A stretch of 34,683 bases of DNA from Krasilnikovozyma curviuscula (Eukaryota > Basidiomycota > Tremellomycetes > Cystofilobasidiales > Mrakiaceae): the NCBI GenBank assembly GCA_014825775.1, contig MVAQ01000226.1, positions 1-34,683 of the forward strand, written 5' to 3'. Positions 1-11,139 of the stretch are shown here, piece after piece; the stretch's first letter is position 1, and each line of letters opens with the position of its first letter. The notes beneath the pieces were generated by a model. It worked only from the letters and a program-made list of their open reading frames with translations. It ran no database searches and was not told the DNA's origin. The position numbers and the translations under genes are program-made.

Positions 1-1524
1 GCCACCACTCCCCCCGCCTTCACCTCACCAACAACAACAAGGGCTACAGAAGCAACAAGATCATCAATCTCATTCTCAGCTGCAGCAGCTCAGCAAACCC
101 CACCGTGTGTCTCAAAATTCGACTTCGTCCACCATGTCGCCAATGACACCTTCCTCGTTCTCTTCCTTCAGCTCAAACGGCTTTTTCATTCCCCCTTCAA
201 GCATCAGATCTTCCATCAGCTCGATGTCCGCTTCTGTGGGTAGTACAGGGTCGAAATCTGTCTCGCCGGCTCCTCTCAAACGGGACGACTCTGGTCTGAG
301 GATGTCAAAAATGTCAAAGTAAGACCTTTATTACACTCGTCGTTTTAGCTTACTAACTACTTCTATTTTATTTAAAAGTCGTGTTCTTCTTTCGACCCTC
401 CTCGGAAAACTCCTCCCGTCCTCCTCTTCGTTGTACCCCAACGTCTCGATCCCAGGGACCGGTCGCGACATCCTCGACGTGGGCAACGAGTTCAAAGCTG
501 GCTACAGCGCGGCAGTGGAGAATGAAGATCGGCTCGTTTATGTGTCATTTGACGACCTGAGCTCTGTGAGACTGCCGAGGGAAAGCTTTGATATCATCAG
601 AATTACTTGCATCGGGCTATGGGTCAAAGAAGATGATGTGAGTTTTCATATTACGTTTCTCACCGCTTTTAATCCGTTGATTTAATTTCCTTTTTTGCTT
701 TCTGAAATCCTCACAGTGGATACATCTCCTAACATCACTTCTGACTCTCCTCCGCCCTCTCGGAGTGTTGTTTCTTTTTGAGCACGACCTCACGTTCCCT
801 TCCCTCCATGCGCCCCCACCGCTCGACTTCAAACCGCTAGATTTTACATCTGCAATACCTGTTGTTGAGGGGAGGAAACTCAGTGCGCAGTGGGGTGATA
901 AAGAGAAATCATTGAGGCGCGCGGTGGAAAAGCACTGTGCTGGTCAGTGGGACGCGAAGTTGAGGGAAAAGTGGGTCAACGAGCACTTGACCTGTAGGTT
1001 TCATCTTTTCTCTAGATCATTGGTTTATGATTCTCACTAGATTGATTTGGTTTGCTGTAGCTATCATCCCAACGGCCTTCACTCTTCTCCCACTGGATCA
1101 GATCAGAGTTCATCCGACAATGACGCTGACCTCAGAAGAAGATAAGAAACTGATTGCACTGTACAAAGCAGGAATGATTGAGGCCCAGCTAGACTGTTCT
1201 GGACCTGAATGGGTCCAGTGGAGGAAAGACTTTGGTGAGTTGATCATTTCTACCCTTTTCACCGCGACATCAGGACTAAACACGTTCTAATTGCGTGATT
1301 GTAGATGATATCCGAAACGATCTGGCATGTGACTTGTTTGACTTGGGAACTAGATCTAGACGGCATGATTTCGAGATTCCGGATGCTGTTGGGAGTCTCG
1401 TCGCTCGGTGTTGTTTCGGTGTACGCCCATTCGTTCTCCTTTGCGTCTGATTTCCACGTTCACACGGCTGACCGATCTACATCTTCTTCTTAGATCAAAC
1501 CTCATCGTGACTTTCTTTAGATAA
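1..1524 (+). CDS. Methyltransferase-like protein, 3' part (5' end outside window)
   Basis: Six exons join in one frame: 2-318, 379-637, 717-993, 1061-1234, 1305-1407 and 1494-1524 (TAA), giving 386 visible residues. The first ~105 residues are low complexity, rich in Gln, Ser and Pro. The next part has a class I SAM-methyltransferase look: a V-x-F-D-D-L...LPRESFDII stretch, then a Trp-led helix and LLRPLGVLFLFEHD, matching the usual post-motif region (sFD...LkPGG.l...E). I do not see a glycine-rich SAM loop in the visible part, so it may lie upstream, be degenerate, or the enzyme may be inactive. The C-terminal third (EEDKKLIALYKAGMIEAQLD onward) is helical and not recognised. The last intron (1408-1493) has a GCTGAC branch site and a pyrimidine tract; without it the frame would stop at 1448-1450. 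Substrate unknown. Confidence 0.6.
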
Positions 1525-2771
1525 GTTCTTTGTCATCTCAATCTTTTGACAGAAATTTGATTTGTATCGACCGTTGCATCTCAAGTTTACATATTTACCT
1601 GTCGTCCACATCTGGCTTCACCAGCTTCCCTGTTCTTAATTTCCTGTTCATATCTAAGCCGTACATCTACATATTTCTCTATAGTGTAGCTTGGAATGTC
1701 TGTATTTGGTAGTCTAATTTGCTTTGTGTTGATCCCTAACTTATTGTCGATAGTGTTGATCTTACTATTTCCAGCAAAATCACTTGGCTCTCAATATCAA
1801 AGCTTACATTTGAAACCAACCCAGTGTCAACAGTTTGCCTTGCTTCATTGTCGATAGGGCAGACGGACAACTGTTTCCCAAGCCCTAAAGCAGCTTTCGA
1901 CACCTCAGCTAGCTCCGACCTGCAGGAAGCGATCAATGCTGTATCTTGTCAGCTGCACAGTCTGATGCCAACCATCACTCCCACATGAGGTTGAATACAA
2001 ACTTCTATTGGAACTGTTCCTATCCAATTGCTCATAGAATGTTCGAGGGAGATGTGTGAGTGAGAATGTCCAAGTAAATAGAGCAATTTCTTCTTGCGGG
2101 TAAGCTTTCTTGCGGCCCCTGTCCTAGACCGTCTCTCATACAACCGCTTTTCTACTCAAAATCTGTTCTTGTCATCTCCCAAGGACCCACCGCCTTCTTC
2201 TGAAGGACGTCATGCAACTTTGTGGGACAGATGACCAATCTCCTTTCAATCCCCGTTTCTCGACCTCTGTCGAAATCGAAGCCAGTCACCACCTCACTTC
2301 TCTACTTTCAGGTAGTAGAAATCACATGATACTTATCAGGAGTAAGTAATGTTCACTGTGGAAGCGGTTTTGGGCAGGTACATCGAACGGAATTTCAGTG
2401 CGTCAGATCCGCCCTCAAGATACCCTGCTGCTGCTGATTTTTATCTTGTCGCTATGACAGAAAGCTGTAGACTGCTACGCAACTGCGTGACTCAAAATGT
2501 CTACGCCCCTCCGCTCTTACGCTGTTCAAAGGTGTCCGCGCAACTTGGTCAACCTATCAGTCCATGTCAGTTCTTCTACCTGTGTTGAGACAGGCGGCTT
2601 TAGATTGTTTTCATTCCGATTTAACGGCCGAACTTATAATCCCGGTACCTGCTTGTCGCCACCTCTCCATCACAAGGTCAAAAAAGAGCTCGCCCCAGAC
2701 TGTATAAGAGGCTGTCAGCATCAATCCGTACCCTCCATCAACTTATCCCATACTATCCACAGAAGATAACA
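1451..2771. other. Intergenic stretch upstream of the aldehyde dehydrogenase gene
   Basis: After the 31-nt last exon of the methyltransferase-like gene (1494-1524), about 1.25 kb holds no gene I can support. A stretch at about 1740-1988 is open on both strands but lacks a convincing start, splice partner or recognisable protein. The right end should contain the promoter of the aldehyde dehydrogenase gene; I see no clear TATA box or repeat. Confidence 0.5.
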
Positions 2772-5343
2772 ATGTCCTTCACTCACCAATTCACTGGATC
2801 TTTCAAGGGCACTACCAAGCTCAACACGAACCTCTTCATTGGCGGAAAATGGGTTCGTGAGTAATATGGTTTCGCTATGTGGGGAGCCTCTCGATTCGAG
2901 TCGACTGTTCTTTTAACTTGGTTTCTCTTGCAGCTTCTGTCAGCGGAAAGACCTTCGAAACCATCAACCCATCTACTGGTAAAGTCATCTGTGAGGTTGC
3001 AGAGGCTGATAAGGCAGGTAAGTGGCTTGAATGTTAATCCACTAGCCAAAGCCGCTCTGATTCCCACTTCATCACTTGCTGCTGGACTTTACTTCGGCAT
3101 GGCGTCCTCTTTGTGTACTCCTTTTGTGCCTTCTGTCTTCAGATGTCGATCTTGCCGTTGCTGCTGCTCAAGAATGTTACGACAAGTCTTGGGGTGAGAA
3201 TACCCCAGGTGCTGACCGAGGAAAACTGATGATGAAGTAAGTCAATTAACAACTCCAATAGCTTCTTCTCTTGATCGCTTTTCTGATCTCTTATTTCAAC
3301 ACTGCAAGGCTTGCAACCCTCATTGAAGAAAAGTAAGATCTCAGGCCCTCACTGTCAAGCTACCAACCTGACTTGGACCTGCTTGAAATTTAAACTTCCT
3401 TCCTGTTCTCTAGCATTGATGAGATTGCTGCTATTGAATCGCTGGACAATGGAAAGGTGAGCAAAACTCTTTTCCACGTATATCCATCTCCAGCGTCGGT
3501 AAATAGTGGCGCCAAGCCCATCATCACGCCGGTCATCGTGGGAGAAAACAAAACTAAAAGCAAAGAACTGACCGGTCGCCAATCATATTTTCTACCAACG
3601 TCTCCTTCAGGCCTTCTCCATCGCCAAATCCTTCGACGCTACTGAAGCTGCTGCCTGCTTGAGATACTACGCTGGTCAGTGCTGAGCTCTGCTGCCTTTG
3701 AATATTACGCCGAAACGAACTAATAGGCTTGCTCCATTTTTTTCATTGCATTCAAAAGGTTGGGCCGACAAGGATGGTGGTAAAGTCATTGAAGTCCACG
3801 ATGGAAAGTTTGCTTACACGAGGCACGAGCCAATCGTGAGTCGGATCTTCATCTCATTTAGAGGACACTACGGATCTCTGATTCTCGACCGTATTCTTTC
3901 TCATCCTAAAAGGGTGTAGTTGGATGTATTATCCCATGGAACTTCCCCCTGCTGATGCTTGCTTGGAAGCTTGGCCCAGCTCTTGCGACGGGTAACACGA
4001 TCGTCATGAAACCATCCGAACTTACCCCTCTCTCCGCACTGTATGTCGCCGATCTGATCAACCAGGCAGGATTCCCACCGGGTGTCTTCAACATTGTCAA
4101 CGGTTACGGAGCTACCGTCGGTAACGCCATCTCATCCCACATGAAGATCTTGAAGGTCGCGTTCACCGGATCCACCCTCGTTGGTCGTCTCGTCATGAAG
4201 GCCGCTGCTGAATCTAACTTGAAGAATGTCACTTTGGAACTCGGAGGTAAATCACCGAACATTGTGTTTGCTGATGCTGATCTCGAGCAGGCTGTTCGCT
4301 GGGGTTGTTTCGGTGAGTCAAGCTGTGCTTCTGGAGGGCATTTTCAACCTGAGGACTGACGGTGTTTCTTTTGTTTTGTTTGATGAAATTTAGGTATTTT
4401 CTTTAACCACGGTCAAGCTTGCTGTGCTGGCTCTAGAATCATGGTTGAAGCCTCCATCTACGACAAGTACATTGAAGCCTTTGTTAAGCACGTGAAGACC
4501 CTCAAGGTTGGTGATCCATTCAGCGAGGATACCTTCCAAGGACCACAGATTTCTCAAACTCAATACGATCGGTAAGCTGTCCCTTCCCATTCTCGGGGTC
4601 AGGCTTTCACATGTCTGACAGGGTCTTTCTCCTATCATTGCGCTCATTCTTTAATCCAAACAGAATCATGGGCTATGTTGACTCTGGAAAATCTGAAGGT
4701 GCTACCTTGGCCGCCGGTGGTGAGAGAGATGGAAAGGAGGGATACTTCATCCAGCCAACAGTCTTCACAGACGTGAAGCCAGAGATGAAGATCTCTAAGG
4801 AAGAGATTGTGAGTTCTTGTCGCTCTCAGTTTTTTTTTTCCTTTCCTAGGTATACTAGGTACCTTCTTCTGACTTATAATGTTTCCAATCATTTCTGCAG
4901 TTCGGGCCAGTCGTCGTCATCTCCAAATTCACCGACGAAGAGGATGCCATCAAACAGGGTAACAACTCTGAATACGGTCTCGCCTCCTCCGTCTTCACCA
5001 AAGACGTCACGAAGGCTATTCGTGTTGCCAGCAAGATTCATGCCGGTACTGTCTGGTAAGTAGGAGAATAATTCTCTTGACTGGTCGCAGCTGAATGACG
5101 TTTGTGTCTCGCTTCCTCCAGGGTTAATTGCCACAACCAGTTGAACTCCCAGGTTCCATTTGGTGGTTACAAGCAATCTGGTATTGGACGAGAATTGGGT
5201 GAATATGCGTTACACAACTACACCAACGTCAAGGTAAGAAGCGACAAGTTATTATATTGTGTTCCTTGAAACCAGCCCTGATCTGTTGATGTTCTCTCAA
5301 TCAGGCCGTTCACATCAATATTGGAACTCCAGCCCCAGTCTAA
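2772..5343 (+). CDS. Aldehyde dehydrogenase, NAD(P)+-dependent
   Basis: Oxidises an aldehyde to its carboxylic acid, probably acetaldehyde in acetate metabolism, although the substrate cannot be read from sequence. Thirteen exons join in frame to 499 aa, the usual family length: 2772-2856, 2934-3017, 3143-3236, 3309-3332 (24 nt), 3414-3456, 3611-3674, 3759-3835, 3913-4312, 4394-4571, 4664-4808, 4901-5055, 5122-5233, 5305-5343. Family hallmarks are in order: FIGGKWV near the N-terminus; [22 protein letters not shown]; the nucleotide-fold [10 protein letters not shown] and [18 protein letters not shown] with the general-base Glu; [12 protein letters not shown] with the catalytic Cys; EEIFGPVVVI; and [19 protein letters not shown]. 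No clear signal peptide or mitochondrial presequence, so it is probably cytosolic. The ATG follows AACA and opens directly into MSFTHQF. Confidence 0.95.
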
Positions 5344-6038
5344 GCCGCTTTTTTGGAGATCAAAAAGAACTGTTGTACCACAAATTGCGCGCGGTTTCAG
5401 TTAACGATTTCTCTCGCCTTGCCTTCTTTTCTTATTCATGACATAACCCTAAAACTTGCTCATCCTTTGTACAAACTAAACAATGAATGGAATCTTGATG
5501 CCAACCAATTGCTATCTCAGTGTTTCGCAAAGTTGTTTTTGCCTTTGAAAGTTCGTATTTTAAAGAGATGATGACAGGCTGTTCCGATGTGTCCTGTGTT
5601 TTTTTTTTTTTAAACTCACTTCTCATATTACCGGCAATCTTCAAAAGTTAAATCCTCAAGGTGACTCTTCATATCCTGAACACGGTATGATGTGAAAGAG
5701 AGAGATAAAATGACAGACCGCACCAGGTCGAGCGATTTCAAAATACGGGTGACCTTCTCCATTGCGCTCTGCTCGTTCTCTTCTCCCTTTTTGCTCAGGC
5801 TCTTGCCAGTAACCTGAATCATCTTTTTTTGTCACTTCATTCAGCCTGTCCAATCACCAAGTTCCCTTTGAGAGTGGGAATCTTTTTTTGGCCGCGGTCC
5901 CATCAGCACGTTCGATCCTAGACGGCGTGGCGCTCTCAGTCGATGATCCTTATCACTCTACGCCAAAAACTCATCCTCTTCCTCCCAACACTCAAGTAGT
6001 GCTTTCCATATCTTTGAGTCAGATTTTCTTATTCAGCG
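5344..6038. other. Intergenic: 3' end of ALDH and promoter of membrane protein A
   Basis: It holds T-rich tracts (near 5599 and 5822-5829) and a CCAAT motif within GTCCAATCACC near 5850, a plausible but untested promoter element for the gene starting at 6039. Two overlapping minus-strand open frames at 5628-5853 lie in different phases and resemble no protein I know. Confidence 0.4.
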
Positions 6039-7458
6039 ATGGTGTCAAGTCCTGTTTTGCTTGGTTTAGCTGCAGTGCTGATGGCTTCAGCTGCCAGAGC
6101 GGATACGACGGTTAGTACCGACCGACCTGCCCCGTCTCCCCACTCCAATGTTTCTACCAGGCCCTTCGCTGATCCAAACCTCTCGCATTCCTGTTCAACT
6201 TTCAGCTCTCAAACGTGACATGTACTGCAAATCCAACGGTCTGGTGGGATTCGTGAGTCTTTTTCCCCGCCAATGTGGGTCGTCTGATGATCGGTTCCTC
6301 ATTTGCATTTGCTTCAACTTCGCTCGGTTTTCTTGATTCTTCTCGACAATAGACCAAATGGTAATACACCATGTCAAGCATATGCCAGCTTGATTCAGTA
6401 CTGCTTGGGTACTAACCAGTACGAGATTGTACCGCTCTACAACGGCCAGATGAACCAGGCTGCGAATGATGGTACTGCCCTTTGTGTCTGCAACAGTGTT
6501 GGATTCTCTCTATTGAATGCTTGTAAAGAGTAAGTAGAATCAGACATCATCCTTGGGCGAGAACTCTACTGACTTCCCTTTGTGAACGTCTGATCCATCA
6601 CCGCCGCCGACCGTTCCTTGCTCTCTTCTTGTTAAAAACTTTGTTTTCAAGCTGTCAGAAGTGAGTTGTTCTCTTTTTTTGAAACAGTGGTGAATAAGTG
6701 CGATGCTTATAGACCCATTCTATTTGTTCTAGCTGGGAGACTGGCTATTCGGGAAACAACTTGACGTACGCTTACTTCACTGAGAAATGCAAAGCCGGTA
6801 CCGTGGTCGCGAACGGAACGTGAGTGGATCCAATTAGTTTTTCAGCTTGCTGTCCCGGGGGGCTCTGGTGAATTCTGTGTCGTAAAGCAACTTATTCCAA
6901 CCCACCAATCCAACTTCATCTCAACCGATTTTCCAACTCGCAACTAACAATCTTTTCTTTTGCTGCACAGTGTTTCCAATAATGTCCGTACCTTCAGTTC
7001 TGAAATGCTCAATAACACTGTCCCACTCTGGGCAACTCAAATCCCGTCAGGGGACCTCGACAACTGGATCTGGGACTACGGTACCGCTTACACATACGTC
7101 ACTGGTAAGGCTTTCACGAACAGCACCAATAACAACTCATCCAGCGGAGGTCTCAGCAGTAAGGTCAAGGGTGGAATCGCAGTAAGTTTTCTTCAAGGTG
7201 TGAACTTTATGCGTGCAAGTGCTGATACTCAGGTCGTTTAACAAGGCCGCCGTCATCGTCGTCGTCCTCATCCTGGTCGCAGCAGCAGGTGCATACATCT
7301 ACCGCCGAAGACGAATCAACACGCGGAAGTTCATGGAGAAGAAGAGGCTCTCGTATCAGCTCGAAGACCGTAAAAGACCCATCTCAGACGACAACGTCCA
7401 GCCCGTTGTACCCAACCCACCAAGCCCACCACGACAGAGCCAGAATTCTTTTGCGTAA
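6039..7458 (+). CDS. Single-pass membrane protein, Cys-rich ectodomain (paralogue A)
   Basis: Seven exons (6039-6110, 6206-6252, 6353-6529, 6652-6660, 6733-6819, 6971-7181, 7246-7458) give 271 aa. In order: a signal peptide ending ASAARA; an ectodomain with eight cysteines in the pattern NVTCTAN...WWDSP...TPCQAY...QYC...LCVCNS...NACKDCQ...EKC, with several N-glycosylation sites; an aromatic PLWATQIP...NWIWDYGTAY segment; a Ser/Asn/Gly-rich stalk; a transmembrane helix (AAVIVVVLILVAAAGAYIY); a basic stop-transfer RRRR; and a ~50-residue cytosolic tail with PNPPSPPRQ. I recall this layout in uncharacterised basidiomycete surface proteins; no function is established. A paralogue with the same order lies inverted at 9349-10752. 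The 9-nt exon 4 codes for the middle of the conserved DCQ motif. A role at the cell surface is inference. Confidence 0.85.
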
Positions 7459-7906
7459 ATGTTTACTGTGTGTGAGAATCTGATGTGTGAGGATAAGAAG
7501 AGTTTGGGAGACGTAGCGAAAAGCGGTCGGTAGGCTAGAACCGCCAAACAAACGTTTGTTTCGACTTGTAAATTTTTAACGAATATCGATGGCACTTGCA
7601 TGAATATATATTGCCAATTTTATACTGTATTTCAAGAAAGCTTTCCAAAAAAGGGGTCAGTTTGTAAACACCCGCCTTCCTCACGAGATTTAGATGTTGC
7701 AAATCTGCGTCAGACAAGATCAGAAAGTGCACATTGCGCTAGAAACTGCGTAGTTACTGGCTGGAGTCAATGGTAGCGTTTGTCAAACTCAAACGACGAA
7801 GCTGGACCGTCCATATCGATCAGACATACATCAGCTTGCCGACTTGCAACTCACTACACTCCTCTCAACTCTCTCATCCATCTGATCCATTTAAATAGCG
7901 TCTATT
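7459..7906. other. Convergent intergenic region between paralogue A and the SET gene
   Basis: The two genes end toward each other here, so this should hold both 3' untranslated regions. It is AT-rich (for example near 7570-7640). I see no gene and no strong hairpin. Confidence 0.4.
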
Positions 7907-8907
7907 TCACACTCCTGTCTCAGTCTCATTGGCCTCCTCCTCACCAGATCCACCTCCCATCCTCGAGCTCCAGAACGACTTCCCATACGAGATGAGGATC
8001 TCCTCGCCCTTCTTGATGCCTTCCTTCTTCCCAACGAACACGCCCATCCGCAGCTCTCCCCCATCCTTCTGTGCTTTCAGACGTTCAGCTGGAGGAAGCG
8101 AGTCGTAGTTTCGTGGAAGAAGTGGGATCGTTTGTGTCGAGGCTCGGAGGGAGTGGAAGAATGCGGAGGGAGAGGATTTCGGTGGATGATAGAATGGCGA
8201 CGAGGGCGAGAGCTCCTTTTTGTTGTTTGACTTATTTGAAGTTGAGGAATTTGGTGGTGGTGGTACGCCTCGATAATCATTTCTGAGCAGTGCAGCGATC
8301 GAGTCAGTGTCGCAAGCAGCGCAACAAATAATATCCAGGACAACTCACATGAAGCGAGCCTCATTACCCATCCTACTAGCATCAACACAGATACCCATCC
8401 CATCCCATGGTGCAAGAGGTCCATCTTTAGCCTCGAGTTTGTTTACCAGCGTCAGGTCGTAATCTGATTTCTTCCGAACTTCAGCCAGCTGAGGATCCGG
8501 CTCTGGATCAAGATGCACCTCACCAACATACCTAGAGTGAGGAATGCAAAATGTAAGTCCCTCGAAATCTCTATAAAAGTTGGCTCTCAAAAGAAGACAA
8601 GCAAGACGGAAAGTCAACATGACCGCCGCAAAAATTCTCACCAGATGATAAGCTCTCCAAACTTGAGATCCCTCTTGGCATACAGCCCTCTTTGGCCATA
8701 AGCTGGGTGTTTCCTATCTGTGACAAATTCAATTTTGACGTTGTCCGACGGTCTTTTGGTGGGAGGCGGTGGTTTGTTGGATTTCAGGTGGGATATCAGC
8801 AGAGGTGAAGGCAGAGCCGAATAAAATGGCTGGGTCAGGTATGCTATCTCGGTAGGCCAGTTGGGAGGGGGTGGATGGGATGGACGGGGTGGAATCAGTG
8901 GGGCCAT
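7907..8907 (-). CDS. SET-domain protein (putative lysine methyltransferase)
   Basis: Three exons (8907-8642, 8531-8349, 8282-7907) give 274 aa. After a Pro-rich N-terminus come the SET elements: HPAYGQRGLYAKRDLKFGEL (the G-x-G-x-x-A start), GICVDASRMGNEARFINDYR (the R-F-I-N strand that binds the cofactor), and MGVFVGKKEGIKKGEEILIS followed by YGKSFW (the E-x-x-x-x-Y-G end). Splicing at 8348/8283 is what creates the RFIN motif. Unusual points: the common NHSC after RFIN is NDYR here; a ~75-residue Pro/Ser-rich insert separates the two halves of the catalytic core; and there is no Cys-rich post-SET segment. It would transfer methyl groups from SAM to lysine in a histone or other protein; the substrate is not predictable. 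It lies between the two membrane-protein paralogues. Confidence 0.85.
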
Positions 8908-9348
8908 GCTGAAGGAGGGTATGAAAATCAGCTCGACTGCGAACAGACGTTATTAGAAAAGAAACAAAGCAAACCTAAGCAGAAGAATAATCTCTTCTGA
9001 TTTACAGAATACCCAAAGCTACTTTTGTCTTCTTTAAGCTGAAGATTCTGTGTCGACGCGAACTGCAGCAATAGGGAACTCGTCGACTTAGTGGCGGCGG
9101 CCCTCAGTGGCGAGATTCTTTGTTTTGATTCGTTCTGGTAAGTGCGACTACTTTTGTGACTCGCAGAGTAACCTTTTCGCGATGGCTTGCAATCAAAAAG
9201 AAGGACAAGTGATTTTCAGTAGGTAGTGTCGTCTAAAGAGGAAAAAACTAGTAAACCGAAGAATGAATGTAGTTCTACGACCTAGACCAGAAATTGACAA
9301 CCCAGCGCCTTCCGTATTGCTATTGCAATCTTCTTCCCATATGAGCAG
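8908..9348. other. Intergenic: promoter of SET gene and 3' end of paralogue B
   Basis: About 440 bases between two minus-strand genes. It should hold the SET gene's promoter and the end of the paralogue B transcript. No open frame of note and no repeat seen. Confidence 0.4.
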
Positions 9349-10752
9349 TTACAGTGCAATTCCCGCTCTCGTATCAGTTCTCTTCATGCTTCGTGGTGGA
9401 TACACCGGTCGTCGCACATCAAAGTCACCGTGATCTTCAATCCCGCCGTCCTCTTCCTCGCCAATCGAGAGACGGATCGGTCCTTTGGATAGATACTGCG
9501 AATCATGCGATGGGCTGTGATTCTGCAGTTGTTGAAACTTCCGGTCTGGGAAGTCAATACGGGCGGCAGGGAAAAGAGATGGACGCCTGGGTCGACGAGC
9601 GAGATGCAGCAGTTAGATGATTGAAGGGTGTAGAGAAGGGACTCATAGGCGGCTTACAATCCTTTTCGTTTCATACCTCTCCGTCTCAGCATCAAGAACA
9701 CGATTATGAGGACAATCAGCAAAGCAATGATAACTCCCGCCTGGAATCACGAACACGAGAACTGTCAGCACGTCTATACACCCTTCCTGCAAACTCAGAA
9801 AGAGCAGACATAAAGACTCACCACAATCCCACCTTTCTGCTGATTACTCAATCCATCGCTGTCAATACTGATTCCTGTCGCATTTGAGTATGCCGCATCA
9901 TAATCCCATAGCCAATTCTCCAACTGCGACGTGTTGCTAGCATACGGCAACATGAATGACCAACGTGGAAGTGAGGTGTTTATCATTGAAGAGAGCGTCA
10001 CAAGAGATGGATCGACGCTTTTTGGAGCAGAAGTCAACGAAAGAACGGTAGTAAAGGATGGGAGGCGGCTCACGTTCCGTTGTAAGGGGTAACGATGGTT
10101 CGACATCCTTCGATGTAGTACCCGTATGAGTCTAGTCCATTATAATTAGTTTGAAAACTGCAAACAAAAAAATGACGGGTGTGAACATTTAATGATTTGA
10201 TCGACGCGCTCTTGAGAGGCTCTCCGTGTCCCCATTAGCCATTTTCAAGCGGATGATAGACTTACTTCTGGCAGTCCTTACACGCTGCCATCAGACTAAA
10301 GGCAACAGTATTGCAGCAACAAGGACTCGTGACGTCCGTTCCACAGATGTAGATCATGTCGTTGTTCATGCTGTAAACTTGGAACGTTGCTGAGCATTGT
10401 TGCAGAAGGAGCTGGTAGGATTCGCATGGTGTGAGCGAGGAAGGTCTCGATAGCCAGAGGCTACGTTAGCCTGTGTTACTAGAACCCACCCTCTCATAGC
10501 TCGAACTTCTCAAGTGGACGGAGCAGCGAATACTCACGAGTTCCACCACGTCGTCTCTTTGTTGGCAGTACAGGTTAAATTGGAGTCCTGTTTGTCATTC
10601 CATCACATATCATAAAGAAGTAGCATCAGATCAAGACAATGCTGAAAGGAAAGGGGAGAGGGTAACCGTACTTGGGCAGCGATCCTTGTCGAGACCATCC
10701 CCACCAAGGCTCCAACGAAAACATAGATTATCTTGTAAGAACGAACTTCCAT
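9349..10752 (-). CDS. Single-pass membrane protein, Cys-rich ectodomain (paralogue B)
   Basis: Seven exons (10752-10672, 10587-10538, 10445-10266, 10157-10074, 10017-9822, 9740-9658, 9586-9349) join in frame to 303 aa. It mirrors paralogue A: signal peptide ending STRIAAQ; NLTCTAN...WWNSP...TPCESY...QQC...YIC...PCCCNTVAFSL...ACKDCQ...EGC; then the aromatic PRWSFMLP...NWLWDYDAAY segment, a GGIVAGV junction into a transmembrane helix (IIALLIVLIIVFLMLRRR), and a longer cytosolic tail (~88 residues) ending TRAGIAL. It has ten ectodomain cysteines against eight in A. Intron sites match A at the end of the signal peptide, after WW(D/N)S, after DCQ, after NGT and before the membrane helix. It lacks A's intron inside ACKDCQ and has an extra intron in the tail. 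Probable plasma-membrane protein; function unknown. Confidence 0.85.
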
Positions 10753-11139
10753 TTATTGTATTCCTTTGGGATTGGAAGTAGGGGAGGGAGAAAGTGAACG
10801 AAGAAAGGGGCTCGGAAGAGAAGCTCAGGCCCATGAGCGGAGATGAGATGCTTCGCGATATGGCTGCGACCGACAGCTGAGGACTTGAGGTGACTGATAA
10901 CAGAGTATGCTGAGGGCATAAGAGACATATTGATTAGAAGAAAATGCGGGTCATTAGGTTTATGAGATTTCTGAGCAGGTGAAGCTGACAGGCAGAAAGA
11001 CGTAGAGTATGATTCTGGAGGAATCTGATGGCAGAGCGGAGGTCAATTGACAGCTGCAGACTAAAAGAAAGCATATTGATGACGATGAAACTGACTTGCA
11101 AGACTGAGAGATATATACAACACTAAGATCTCGACAGCA
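10753..11139. other. Intergenic: promoter of paralogue B
   Basis: Purine-rich on the plus strand just upstream of the paralogue B start (about 10770-10830). AGAGATATATACAAC near 11107 could be a TATA-like element, but it is far from the start. No gene seen. Confidence 0.35.

Noticed and set aside
1736..1988. Stretch open on both strands after the methyltransferase-like gene
   Set aside because: No start codon in good context, no splice signals that extend it, and no recognised domain on either strand.
5628..5853. Two overlapping minus-strand frames between ALDH and membrane protein A
   Set aside because: They overlap in different phases, one lacks an ATG, and neither has a recognisable domain or a convincing splice partner.
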